Shown in pieces: positions 21,964 through 33,972 of a DNA stretch of 64,000 bases (position 1 is its first letter; each line of letters begins with the position of its first letter). A program made the translations under genes and the position numbers. The DNA is from Gautieria morchelliformis (taxonomy: Eukaryota > Basidiomycota > Agaricomycetes > Gomphales > Gomphaceae), in contig WHVA01000023.1 in NCBI GenBank assembly GCA_015179125.1, positions 186,001-250,000 of the forward strand, in the 5' to 3' direction. The notes below the pieces were generated by a model. It did not search any database. It was not told where the DNA came from and worked only from the letters and a program-made list of their open reading frames with translations.

Positions 21964-24900
21964 TCACCCCCCCTCTAGCGTGCTGCGTCCTGGAAGCACG
22001 GGACACGAGGGATTGAAATGCCAGTGAGCGGATTCGGCGAGGGGCACCAGGGTGTGTCCTATAGAACTCATGGAGTTTGTCTGGAGCGGAAACATCTTGC
22101 TCCGGGACCCACGAATTCTCCTCGTACCCATACCCTTCCCATTTCACGAGGAATTGGAGTCGTCCTCGCACAAACCGGCTGTCCAGGATCGGTTCCACCA
22201 CATAATGCTCTTCCCCATCTACAATTTCCGGCGGAGGTGGTGGACGAGCCTTCCGACCTGGAATTGGGTCCTCAAGCATAGGGAGTAACTTCACCACGTT
22301 GAAGACAGGGTGGAGGCGGGACATGGACATCAGAAGTCGGAGGCGGTATGCATTCCATCCAACCCTTCGCATCACTTTGAAGGGCCCAAGGTAGCGGTGG
22401 GCAAGCTTCTGCGAAGGGCGTGTGGTGCGGATGTCACTTGCGTCTAGATACACCTTGTCTCCAACTTGGTACTCCGGGGCAGGAACCCGGCGTTGGTTGT
22501 AGTACCTTGCCATGTCATCCTTGGCCTTTGCGAGGGCTGACTTGGCTTCCGAAAGGGTGGAGTCCATGCGGTCTCGGAACTCGTTGACCGTCTCGAGTCG
22601 GGAGTCACCCTGGCGTGGTTCGAAGCCCATCCGCGGGTGTCGTCCGGAGTCAAGCATGAAGGGAGTCTGTTGTGTGGCGGAATGGACATGGTTGTTATAT
22701 TGGAATTCCGCCAGCGGAAGTAACTCATCCCAGTCATCCTGCCTCTCATTGACAAAGAGGCGGAGATATTGCTCCAACTCCTGATTGACCCGTTCCATCT
22801 GTCCGTCACCCTGCGGATGGTACGCTGTGGTGGTAGCCAGCTTTATGCCGAGCAGGCAGTAGAGCTCCGGAGTCAGTTCCATGACAAACTGCGGACCTCG
22901 GTCGGAAACGACTTGCTTCAAGAGCCCATGCAACTTCCAGACATGTGCAAGGAACAGGCGGGCCGCTCCGAGGGCTGTGATCGTCGTGTGCGTCTGAATG
23001 AAGTGGGACACCTTGCTTACCGAATCCACGACGTTCATTATCGCGTCGTAGCCATGAGACTCTGGGAGTTCAAGGATGAAGTTGACACTGATGGTGTCCC
23101 AGCGGGATTCGGGAATTGGGAGCGGAACAAGTTCTCCGACGGGCGGATGTTGTTGTGCTTTGGTTCGGAGACAAAGGTCACATGTCTTCACGTACTGTCC
23201 AATGTAGCGGGACATCTGAGGCCACCAGTAATTCCGAGCCACTAACTCCAGCGTCTTCCACCTGCCAGCATGCCCAGCGAACCGTGTGTCATGGTGCTGG
23301 GACATGATGCGGCGGCGGAGGTCCGCCCCACCTGGAACATAGACCTTGCCTCTGAAGTGGAGCAGTCCATCACGTTCCGACCATTCCGCTGCCCGTACCG
23401 ACCGTGAGTGCCCTTGCCGAAGTTCCTCCACTGCCTTCACCACCGACTCCTCCTTCTCTCCATTCCGGTACTGCCTCCGGATATCCTGGAGCATTTCCGC
23501 TTCCGCCCCAACTGCAGTCACTCCTTCTAGGGCACGGATTGCAAAGAGACTTGGGCGGAGCAGTGTCATATCCGTGTTGTCTCCACTTCCGCTTCCATGA
23601 TCCGCACGGCGGGATAGGGCATCGGGCTTGCCCATGGTGCGGCCGGGGCGGTGGTGGAGCATGAAGTCGAACCGGGACAGGTGTAGGGACCACCGCGCTT
23701 GTTGTCTGTTCAACTTCTTAGACGTGCGGAAATACTCGAGGTTCTTGTGGTCTGTCCAGATCTCAAATGGGCATAGAGCACCCTCGAGGAAGTGTCGCCA
23801 CTCCTCCAGCGCTCGGATGATTGCCAGCATCTCCTTGTCATGGATCTCATAGTTCCCCTCGACCGGACTAAGGCTCTTAGAGAAGAAGGCAATCAGATGC
23901 CACCCCCCACCATCTTCCGATGAAGACCGCCCCGGTAGCTGTGTCGGAAGAATCCGCCTCGACTCGATAAGGGCGAGAGTCGTCGGGAAAGATCAGGACC
24001 GGGGCAGAAGTGATCAGCTCCTTGAGTTTCTCAAAGGAGGCCTGTTCCGGCTCTCCCCACCCCCATCCAACCTCCTTCTTGGTGAGGTCGAAGAGGGCAC
24101 AGGCGTGGCCGGAGAAGTCCTTGATGAACCGCCGGTAGAAATTGACAAACCCAACGAAGGACTGGACCTCCTTCTTGTTCCGCGGCACGGGCCAATCCGA
24201 CCCACCGGAAACTTTGACTGGGTCCATTTCCACCTTTCCTTCCGACACAATCACCCCAAGATACTCTATCCGCGTCCGCTCAAATTCTCACTTTTCCAGC
24301 TTGAGACACAGGTTGTATTCCCGGAGCCGTTCCAGCACTCTCCGCACGACTTCCTGATTTTCGGACATTGTTTTTGTGAAGATGAGGATGTCATCGAGGT
24401 AGACGCAGACAACCCCTTCTGCTATCATGTCACGGAAAATGTCATTCATCATCGTCTGGAACGTGGCAGGACTGTTGGTGAGGCCAAAGAACATGACCTG
24501 TGGCTCAAAGAGTCCTCGGTTGGTGCAGAATGCAGCCTTCCACTCGTCTCCATCCCGGATCCGGACATTATTGAAGCCCCAGCGGACATCCAGCTTAGTG
24601 AAGTACCTCGCCCCGTGGAGTTGTGTGATCAGTTCAGAAATGAGTGGAATGGGGTACCAGTTCTTGATCATGATCGCATTCAAGGCCCGGTAATCCTGCA
24701 CAAGTCTGAGCGAGCCATCCTTCTTCTTGATGAAGAACACCGGAGATGCCATGGGTGACTTGGAGGGGCGGATCCTCCCTGTACGGAGGTTTTCCGCAAG
24801 GAATGCATCGAGCTCTACCTGCTCCTTGGGTGACAGCGGGTAGACCTTGCAGTTGGTGGGCTTTGACCCAGGCTCCGACTCGATGGCGTGGTCCCACAGC

Positions 24901-25315
24901 TTCCGTGGAGGCAGGGCATCAAAAGACTCCTTGGAAAAGACGTCCTCGAACTCCCGCAGGTACTCCGGAATTTCCGCCTCCACTCTATCATGCCTCTTGG
25001 AGGCTTCAGCAAGGCGTTGCGAAATATTTCCGGTGGCGCGGATGTGTTCCGCCTCCGGCGGAAGGTTTACGTACAGCAAGCGCTCCCCTTCCACCAGAGT
25101 GTCTTCCGGGCCGAGTCGGATGACGTCGGAGTCGGAATCGGAATCGGAATTGGAAGTGGGATCCGGTTCAAATTCCGCTTCGGAGTCTTCTTCTGCAAGC
25201 AGTGGATGGGGGCCAGAACGACATGTCTGTATGAGCCGTTCGGTCTTCCGCTGCTCCTGGCGCTCCTTCCGCACTTCCGACCGGCACATGTGACACTTGG
25301 CTGGACATCGACTTT
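21695..25315 (-). pseudogene. pol: Copy D Pol, broken
   Basis: Homologous to copy B pol from the linker before RT to the chromodomain. Breaks: a stop in the RT thumb region near 24290 (Cys codon TGC changed to TGA in EKCEF), an 11-bp deletion in RNase H near 23925, and the missing N-terminus at the D/E junction. The last frame (23830-21695, 711 codons) keeps part of RNase H, the integrase (CDLC, SDRGPQF, GQMERVNQELE) and the chromodomain, and runs through the LTR. Confidence 0.9.
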
Positions 25316-25319
25316 TGAA

Positions 25320-26340
25320 TGAAATGCTGGATGATCCGGATTTCGGAAAAGCGGAACTAGCGGAAGAGAGAAAGTCCGCGAAGTTAGCAAAGGTCAAACC
25401 CGCAACTCCGGCGGACTTTGACGGAGATCGGGAGAAGGGATGCGCATTCTTCAACACATGCAGCATCTACTCGCAATTGTCGGAGACCTCTTTCCGAACG
25501 ACCAGGCTCGGATTCACTGGACATTGTCCTTTTCAAATCGGACCGCGCAGCCCGTTTGCAAACAAGGTGATCCGACATGAAGCAAAGGGCAAGGGGAACT
25601 ACTTCCGGACTGGGACGCCTTCGAGAAAACATTTTCCGACCAGTTCTGCCCAAAAACGAGCAGCTCACAGCCCTTACGAAGCTCGAGGGGACAGCTGGTA
25701 CCAGGCCAAGGATCCGGTCATGACTACATCATCGCTTCCAGGAGCTCATCGACCTTGCGGAATATGACGACGACAAGACGATCGTCATCAAATTCCGACG
25801 AGGACTTGATCCGACACTCCAGAACCAAGTTGCACTGCTTGGGGATGGAGCTCCGGATTTTGATGACCCGGAAGGGTGGTACCAAGCTGCGCAGAAGGTG
25901 TCTCGGAACAGGGAGGCAAATGAGGCCTTCGTGGAGACGAGCCGGAACATGACACGCAGTTCCACTCGTCCTACTCCACCTGTGCCAAAACCCGGAAGCG
26001 CATTCATTCCCACACGGAAAATATTTCTGATGCTTGCTCCCCTGCTCCTATTAGGAACCATAGCCCTCCTCCCTCGAAGAGTGGCCCTGCCCCGATGGAT
26101 GTTGACCGCATGCGCGGAAAAGGCACGGAATATCACCTGCTTCCGCTGTCACAACCAGGCCACTATGCTCGCGAGTGCCCCCAAGCCTTTGATATCCGGC
26201 TTATGACCACAGAGGAGAAACTCGAGATCCTTCCAGAGTTCCTCGCACTTGCGGACATAAGCGGAGTGCCCACTGCGGAAGGAATTTCCGAAAATGCGGA
26301 ACATGGTCCACCAGAAGCGAAGATGCGTCGGATTTTGTGA
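25320..26340 (+). pseudogene. gag: Copy E Gag, frameshifted
   Basis: Covers the gag core to the zinc knuckle and C-terminus. Single-base deletions cluster at 25.50-25.75 kb (for example in the TTTTTCAAATCGG, CCCGTTTTGC and CTTCCGGGACTGG segments of other copies) and near 26.13 and 26.30 kb, where the zinc knuckle is damaged. Substitutions are few. Confidence 0.88.
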
Positions 26341-29300
26341 CACGCAGCGGGTGAGATGTGTGCCCCTGCTGCCTGTACATAACCGGTTTGCCTGTCTTGA
26401 AGTAGAGAATGAAAAGCCCCCACTCCCCTCACTTCGTACAGACCCACCGGATAAAGTCACACAAAAACCAAATCCGACACCCCATCCATCCCGCATCCGC
26501 CCTTGGGAGAGACGCCTTCCGAAGCGCTATGTTGTTGCTGCCACCCCTGGCCCCAAGTCACTAGTCATTAAGGTGGAGATCCAGACGACAGATACGGCGG
26601 AAGTCAAATCCGGACCCGCCCTTGTCGATTGCGGGCCACTGGTCAGTTTATGGACCGGGACTATGTGGAACGGAACCGACTGACCACGCGGAAGTTGCAA
26701 CGTGCAATCCCGGTGTTCAATGTGGATGGAAGCCCCAATGAGGCAGGGTCCATCACGGAGATAGTAGACACAATTCTCCGCTACGATGGACACTCAGAAC
26801 GCACTTCCTTTGCAGTCACCAGCCTGGGGAAGCAGGACATCATCCTCGGGTTTACCTGGCTTCAGGAGCACAACCCGGAGATCAATTGGCAGACTCGGAA
26901 GGTACTGATGAGTCGATGTCCAGCCAAGTGTCACATGTGCAGGTCGGAAGTGCGGAAGGAGCGCCAGGAGCAGCGGAAGACCGAACGGCTCATACAGACA
27001 TGTCGTTCTGGCCCCCATCCACTGCTTGCAGAAGAAGACTCGGAAGCGGAATTTGAACCGGATCCCACTTCCGATTCCGATTCCGATTCCGACTCCACGT
27101 CATCCGACTCGGCCCGGAAGACATTCTGGCGGAAGGGGAGCGCTTGCTGTACGTAAACCTTCCGCCGGAAGCGGAACACATCCGCGCCACCGGAAATATT
27201 TCGCAACGCCTTGCTGAAGCCTCCAAGAGGCATGATAGAGTAGAGGCGGAAATTCCGGAGTACCTGCGAGAGTTCGAGGACGTCTTTTCCAAGGAGTCGT
27301 TTGATACCCTGCCTCCACGGAAGCTGTGGGACCACGCCATCGAGTTGGAGCCTGGGTCAAAGCCCACCAACTGCAAGGTCTACCCGCTGTCACCCAAGGA
27401 GCAGGTAGAGCTCGATGCATTCCTTGCGGAAAACCTCCGTACAGGGAGGATCCGCCCCTCCAAGTCACCCATGGCATCTCCGGTGTTCTTCATCAAGAAG
27501 AAGGATGGCTCGCTCAGACTTGTGCAGGACTACCGGGCCTTGAATGCGATCACGATCAAGAACCGGTACCCCATTCCACTCATTTCCGAACTGATCACAC
27601 AACTCCGCGGGGCGAGGTACTTCACTAAGCTGGATGTCCGCTGGGGCTTCAACAATGTCCGGATCCGGGAGGGAGACGAGTGGAAGGCCGCATTCCGCAC
27701 CAATCGAGGACTCTTTGAGCCACAGGTCATGTTCTTTGGCCTCACCAACAGTCCCGCCACTTCCAGACGATGATGAATGACATTTTCCGTGACATGATAG
27801 CAGAAGGGGTTGTCTGCGTCTACCTCGATGACATCCTCATTTTCACAAAACAATGTCCGAACATCGGGAAGTCGTGCGGAGAGTGCTGGAACGGCTCCGG
27901 GAGTACAACCTGTGTCTCAAGCCGGAAAAGTGCGAATTTGAGCGGACGCGGATAGAGTATCTTGGGGTGATTGTGTCGGAAGGAAAGGTGGAAATGGACC
28001 CAGTCAAAGTTTCCGGTGTATCGGATTGGCCCGTGCCGCGAAACAAGAAGGAGGTCCAGTCCTTCATTGGGTTTGTCAATTTCTACCGGCGGTTCATCAA
28101 GGACTTCTCCTGCCACGCCCGTGCCCTCTTCGACCTCACCAAGAAGGAGGTTGGATGGCGGTGGGGAGAGCCGGAACAGACTTCCTTTGACAAACTCAAG
28201 GAGCTGATCACTTCCGCCCCGGTCCTGATCTTTCCCGACGACTCTCGCCCTTATCGAGTCGAGGCGGATTCTTCCGACGCAGCTACCGGAGCGGTCTTGT
28301 CACAGCAGTCATCGGAAGATGGTGGGGGGTGGCATCCGATTGCCTTCTTCTCTAAGAGCCTTAGTCCGGTCGAGCGGAACTATGAGATCCATGACAAGGA
28401 GATGCTGGCAATCATCCGAGCGCTGGAGGAGTGGCGACACTTCCTCGAGGGTGCTCTATGCCCTTTTGAGATCTGGACAGACCACAAGAACCTCGAGTAT
28501 TTCCGCACTCTAAGAAGCTGAACCGACGACAAGCACGGTGGTCCCTACACCTGTCCCGGTTTGACTTCATGCTCCACCACCGCCCGGCCGCACCATGGGC
28601 AAGCCCGATGCCCTATCCCGCCGCGCGGATCACGGAAGCGGAAGTGGAGACAACGCGGATATGACACTGCTCCGCCCAAGTCTCTTTGCAATCCGTGCCC
28701 TAGAAGGAGTAACTGCAGTTGGGGCGGAAGCGGAAATGCTCCGGGATATCCGGAGGCAGTACCGGAATGGAGAGAAGGAGGAGTCGGTGGTGAAGGCAGT
28801 GGAGGAACTCCGGAAGGGGCACTCACGGTCTGTACGGGCAGCGGAATGGTCGGAACGTGATGGACTGCTCCACTTCAGAGGCAAGGTCTATGTTCCGGGT
28901 GGGGCGGACCTCCGCCGTCGCATCGTGTCCCAGCACCATGACACACGGGTCGCTGGGCATGCTGGCAGGTGGAAGACGCTGGAGTTAGTGGCTCGGAATT
29001 ACTGGTGGCCTCAGATGTCCCGCTACATCGGACAGTACGTGAAGACGTGTGACCTTTGTCTCCGAACCAAAGCGCAACGACGTCCGCCCGTCGGAGAACT
29101 TGTTCCGCTCCCGATTCCCGAATCCCGCTGGGACACCATCAGTGTCGACTTCATCGTTGAACTCCCAGAGTCTCATGGCTACGACGCGATCATGAACGTC
29201 GTGGATTCGGTGAGCAAGGTGTCCCACTTCATTCCGACGCACACGACGATCACAGCCCTCGGAGCGGCCCGCCTGTTCCTTGCACATGTCTGGAAGTTGC

Positions 29301-30487
29301 ATGGGCTCCCGAAGCAAGTCGTTTCCGACCGAGGTCCGCAGTTTGTCGCGGAACTGACTCGGGAGCTCTACCGCCTGCTCGGCATAAAGCTGGCTACCAC
29401 CACAGCGTACCATCCGCAGGGTGACGGACAGACGGAACGGGTCAATCAGGAGTTGGAGCAATATCTCCGCCTCTTTGTCAATGAGAGGCAGGATGACTGG
29501 GATGAGTTACTTCCGCTGGCGGAATTCCAATACAACAACCATGTCCATTCCGCCACGCAACAGACTCCCTTCATGCTTGACTCCGGACGACACCCGCGGA
29601 TGGGCTTCGAACCACGCCAGGCTGACTCCCGACTCGAGACGGTCAATGAGTTCCGAGACCGCATGGACTCCACCCTTTCGGAAGCCAAGTCGGCCCTTGC
29701 GAAGGCCAAGGATGACATGGCAAGGTACTACAACCGACGCCGGGTTCCTGCCCCAGAGTACCAAGTTGGAGACAAGGTGTACCTAGATGCAAGTGACATC
29801 CGCACCACACGCCCTTCGCAGAAGCTTGCCCACCGCTACCTTGGGCCCTTCACAGTGACGCAGAGGGTTGGACGGAATGCATACCGCCTCCGACTTCCGA
29901 TGTCCATGTCCCGCCTCCACCCCGTCTTCAACGTGGTGAAGTTACTCCCTATGCTTGAGGACCCAATTCCACGTCGGAAGGCTCATCCGCCACCTCCGCC
30001 AGAAATTGTAGATGGGGAAGAGCACTACGTGGTAGAACGGATCCTGGACAGCCGGTTTGTGCGAGGACGACTCCAATTCCTCGTGAAATGGGAAGGGTAT
30101 GGGTACGAGGAGAATTCGTGGGTCCCGGAGCAAGATGTTTCCGCTCCTGACAAACTCCGGGAGTTCTACAGGACACATCCAGGTGCCCCTCGCCGAATCC
30201 GCTCGCTGGCATTTCAATCCCTTGTGTCCCGCGCTTCGAGGACGCAGCACGCTAGAGGGGGGGTGATGTCAGGGGACACCCTGTTTTCCATTTCCAGTTC
30301 CGACACCACACCCAGTTCCGACTCCATTTCCGACTCCGCTTCCGGTTCCGATTCCATCTCCGCATCCGCTTTCGGGAACGATTCCGCTTCTGGGAGAACT
30401 TCCACCAGTTCCGTTCGCCTTGCCAGTTCCACTCCAATTTCCGACTTCCGCCCCGGAACAGTGTCGGAAATCAAGCGACTCGCATAA
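26294..30487 (+). pseudogene. pol: Copy E Pol, frameshifted, with LTR-encoded tail
   Basis: The order is as in copy B: protease (about 26580-26900), RT (27144-27950, YLDD at about 27823), RNase H to 28521, integrase (CDLC near 29055, SDRGPQF near 29325, GQTERVNQELE near 29430), chromodomain near 30040-30130, and a Ser-rich tail read into the LTR, stopping at 30487. Frameshifts occur near 26637, 27120, 27762, 27850, 28505 and 28590. The stretch 28595-30487 (630 codons) is uninterrupted. Confidence 0.92.
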
Positions 30488-30746
30488 TAGGTGGCATCAA
30501 GGGTCGATCAAGGGTCAGGGGGATGCAGGGTTGATGGCGGGTGCCAAGCGTTGTCCCTGGCTGCGCAGCGTAGTATAATACGGGCTCGCTGACATTGGGG
30601 GTCCTTAGACTTTTCTCTTTGGATTTCCCCTTGTCAGGTGAGAACCCCCTCTCTTGTATGCTCTGTTCATTTATACATACTTTGGATTTCCCCTTGTCAG
30701 TTGTGTGGTAGTGTGATCTCCACGACTAGCCAGGGTTGCCCTTACA
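30267..30746 (+). repeat. 3' LTR of copy E
   Basis: 480 bp, TGTCAGGGG to CCCTTACA, with TATAATA at 30574-30580, AGACTTTTCT at 30607-30616 and the 63-bp intron-like unit at 30638-30700. It follows a G-rich polypurine tract and matches the copy B/C LTR subtype. Confidence 0.95.
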
Positions 30747-30894
30747 GTGAGCCCCGTTTAGGCAAACCCTCTTATCTTGTGAACATTCATTGGTCCACCT
30801 ATTCGCCGAACGGCATACTTATTTGCACAAGTTATTCGGGCATTCGCTGTGTTCACTAATACATGATATTAACACTTGAAAACCAATCTTGACA
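30747..30894 (-). repeat. S1c: 148-bp end of an S1 LTR
   Basis: The minus strand reads TGTCAAGATTGG from 30894 leftwards and matches the first 148 bp of the S1 copies at 15077 and 39423. The remainder is cut off at the copy E LTR boundary and is not seen left of copy D. Confidence 0.85.
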
Positions 30895-31259
30895 AGTGGC
30901 AGTCTTCAACCTTTTTCCGGACCGTCCTTGGATCATCTCGCTGAGCCTTAGACAGCCCATCAGATTCAGGAGCCTCCTGGTCATGCTGTATTCGACAAAA
31001 GCCCTCCAGTTGTAACTAGAGGCCGGTGTTGCCGGCATGACCCTTGTCGAAGACGTAGGAGTACAGCGGTTTATTTGGAGAAGTATCATCATACAGTATA
31101 GGAAGAAATAAACAGTGAATTAAGGGTGATGTCATTAGTCGGTCGCCACACTCCAGCCCTTGCACTTACACCTGGCACCTCTAACCTTTTCTTAGCTTTC
31201 AAACAAGGGACCCCTGCATTGCTCCTCTAGTACATGACACACGTGAACAGTAGAGCAGT
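30895..31259. other. No recognisable gene
   Basis: A short minus-strand frame at 30856-31092 overlaps S1c and has no recognisable content. Nothing else is supported before gypsy-2 begins. Confidence 0.4.
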
Positions 31260-31530
31260 TGTAAGGACCCAGGCTAGCTTACTATCGCTGAGCCCTTACA
31301 GACTCTGACCGAGCCAAAGATAGAACGAGAAAAACATATATAAGATCAGACCCATTACCTGTAAATATTTGAGACTCTTAGTACCCACATATCTAAGGTT
31401 GACTTCGACTGGTTATATCGAGTGCCACCTCCATAAGAACTTGGTTTCCACAGTCTGTCGCAATCACTTTGAGCTCCGACTCACACTTCCTTTATATTTT
31501 TTAACCTACTCACCATCAACATCGAACTCG
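31260..31530 (+). repeat. 5' LTR of gypsy-2 (right end approximate)
   Basis: Its first 100 bp match 46520-46619 closely, including a TATATAAG box (about 31354 here, 46599 in the 3' LTR). The exact 3' limit and the primer-binding site are not clear to me. A purine-poor region near 31525-31560 is the likely place. Confidence 0.6.
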
Positions 31531-32140
31531 ACACTGACTGATCACCCGCTGTTGAGTATCAAAATCCAATTTTTTTTTCTAACATAACAACATAAGACAG
31601 AGACATGGTGACTTGCTCTGGAAGAAGTTACGCTGAGCCTCACCACCACACAATGGTACCACCGAACAGCGGAAACACCCCGCGGGGCGTCGAAGAGTCT
31701 TCGGACGATCCCAAAATGACTGAGATTAGCCCCCTCACTTCGGTAAGTCAGTCTATCTCACCTATACCCGATGAGGTCAGAAGAGAGGGCGTGCCTGCAA
31801 CGGCCATAGTCCTCGACTTGGTTGATGACAGCTCGCTCCCTCTCGAGGTCGATGCTGGAGCAGTGAGCGGTGCTCACCCCCCCGGCGTTGGAAGCACGCT
31901 CAGTTGCCCCCGCATAGCAGATGGAGCAGATGACATGTCTGAAAGGACTTCTACCTATCCATGACCAGGTATGAATGATGATTCGTTGGCCACAGAGAGC
32001 AGCTCTGAGCCTGAGGCTAAACACTCTCGTGGTAATGGGTCACCATCGAAAGGCAGTATCGACAACAAGACCCTATTCTTCCCTGGCTGGTTTTCCAATG
32101 ATGAGTCAGCAACGGAAGAGACAGAAAAGGGAGAGGAACG

Positions 32141-32612
32141 TGTCAGGGGACACCCTGTTTTCCATTTCCAGTTCCGACTCCATTTCCGACTCCGCTTACG
32201 GTTCCGATTCCATCTCCGCCTCCACTTTCAGAAATGATTCTGCTTCTGGGAGACCTTCCACCAGTTCTGTTTGCTTTGCCAGTTCCACTCCAATTTCCGA
32301 CTTCCACTCTCGGAACAGTGTCGGAAATCAAGTGACTTGCGTAATAGGTGGCATCAAGGGTCGATCAAGGGTCAGGGAGGTCAGGGGGATGCAGGGTTGA
32401 TGGCAGGTGCCAAGTGTTGTCCCTGGCTGTGCAGCGTAGTATAATACGGGCTCGCTGACATTGGGGGTCCTTAGACTTTTCTCTTTGGATTTCCCCTTGT
32501 CAGGTGAGAATCCCCTCTCTTGTATACTCTGTTCATTTATACATACTTTGGATTTCCCCTTGTCAGTTGTGTGGTAGTGTGATCTCCACAACCAGCCAGG
32601 GTTGCCCTTACA
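32141..32612 (+). repeat. 5' LTR of copy F
   Basis: 472 bp with TATAATA (32440-32446), the presumed RNA start AGACTTTTCT (32473-32482) and the 63-bp intron-like unit (32504-32566, GTGAG...CAG). The U3 repeat region is shorter than in copy B. Confidence 0.95.
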
Positions 32613-32614
32613 GC

Positions 32615-32624
32615 AGAAAAGTCT
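32615..32624 (+). other. Putative self-priming primer-binding site, copy F
   Basis: AGAAAAGTCT starts after a two-base spacer (GC) from the LTR end and is the reverse complement of 32473-32482. The arrangement and spacing are the same as in copies B and G. Confidence 0.7.
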
Positions 32625-32799
32625 GTCCCCTAGAGGACCGGCAGTCGTACTGCGCGTTGCATTCGCCATAGGTGCGTTCGGAATCGGAGACAGCGACTCG
32701 GAGATCGCAACCTCTTCTGCGCACACGGTATACGACAGCCCCTCTTCTTATGTCGAGCTCCCAACCCTGGAAATCCCGTCCCATATTTCTCCTTCTGAC

Positions 32800-33972
32800 A
32801 TGGATCCGGACGATCGTCTTCGGAATATGGAGGAGGAATTGACGCGAAACCGGATGAAGACCGACGCGATTGAAACAGCCTTACAAGCGATTTTGGCTAA
32901 GTTAGATATCTCACAAAGTGGTGGAAATGCAATGCTGGATGAGCCAGGTTTCGGAAAAGCGGAACTAGCGGTTGGCAAAGGTCAAACCTGCAACTCTGGT
33001 GGACTTTGATGGAGATCAGGAGAAGGGACGTGCGTTCTTCAACACATGCAGCATCTACTTTGCAATTGTCAGAGACCTCTTTCCGAATGACCAGGCTCGG
33101 ATTCACTGGGCATTGTCCTTTTTCAAGTTGGACTGCGCAGCCCGTTTTGCAAACAAGGTGATCCGACATGAAGTGAAGGGCAAGGGGAACTACTTCCAGG
33201 ACTGGGACGCCTTTGAGAAAACATTTTCTGACCAGTTCTGCCCAAGAAATGAGCAGCTCACAGCCCTTACGAAGCTTGAGGGGACCAGCTGGTACCAGGC
33301 CAAGGATCCAGTCGATGACTACATTGACCGCTTCCAGGAGCTCATTGACCTTGCAGAGTATGACGACGACAAGACGATTGTCATCAAATTCCGACGAGGG
33401 CTTGATCCAACACTCCAGAACCAAGTTGCGCTGCTTGGGGATGGAGCACCGGATTTCGATGACCTGGAAGGGTGGTACCAAGCTGCGCGGAGGGTGTCCC
33501 GAAACAGGGAAGCAAATGAGGCATTCGTGGAGACAAACCGGAACATGACACGCAGTTCCACTCGTCCTACTCCACCTGTGCCAAAACCTGGAAGTGCATT
33601 CATTCCCACACGGAAAATATTTCTGACGGTTGTTCCGCCTGCTCCTATTAGGAACCCTAGCCCCCTCCCTCGAAGAGTGGCCCTGTCCTGATGGATGTTG
33701 ACCGCATGCGCGGAAAAGGCCACGGAACCATCACCTGCTTCCAATGCCGACAACCAGGCCACTATGCCCACGAGTGCCCCCAAGCCTTTGACATCCGGCT
33801 TATGACCACAGAGGAGAACCTTGAGCTCCTTCCCAAGTTCTTCACACTTGCGGACATAAGCGGAGTGCCCACTGCGGAAGAGATTTCTGAAAATGCGGAA
33901 CATGGCGCATCAGAAGTGGAAGATGCGTCGGATTTAGTGGGTGAGATGTGTGCCCCTGCTGCCTGTACATAA
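32800..33972 (+). pseudogene. gag: Copy F Gag, broken
   Basis: From ATG at 32800 (MDPDDRLRNMEEEL) the frame fails at about 32970, where about 19 bp present in other copies are missing. It resumes through FFNTCSIYFAIVRDLF to the Pro-rich linker, with another break at about 33690 before the CFQCRQPGHYAHEC zinc knuckle. Confidence 0.88.

Larger units (their letters stand above)
21483..25315 (-). mobile_element. Copy D: 3' part of a chromovirus
   Basis: It consists of the 3' LTR (21483-21963, 481 bp), polypurine tract and pol up to about residue 40 before the RT. It ends abruptly at about 25312-25316, where it is joined to copy E in the opposite orientation. Gag, protease and 5' LTR are missing. 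The left flank TATGC has no partner on the right. The LTR is of the subtype with CACTCTCGGAAC (sense), shared with copies F and G. Confidence 0.9.
25316..30746 (+). mobile_element. Copy E: chromovirus lacking its 5' end
   Basis: This plus-strand copy begins inside gag at about 25320 (NEMLDDPDFGKAE) and ends with the 3' LTR at 30746. The 5' LTR, binding site and gag start are missing. With copy D it forms a head-to-head pair: 21483-25310 is the inverted homologue of about 26910-30746. The right flank is GTGAG followed by an S1 fragment. It is nearly identical to copy B apart from scattered single-base deletions. Confidence 0.9.
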
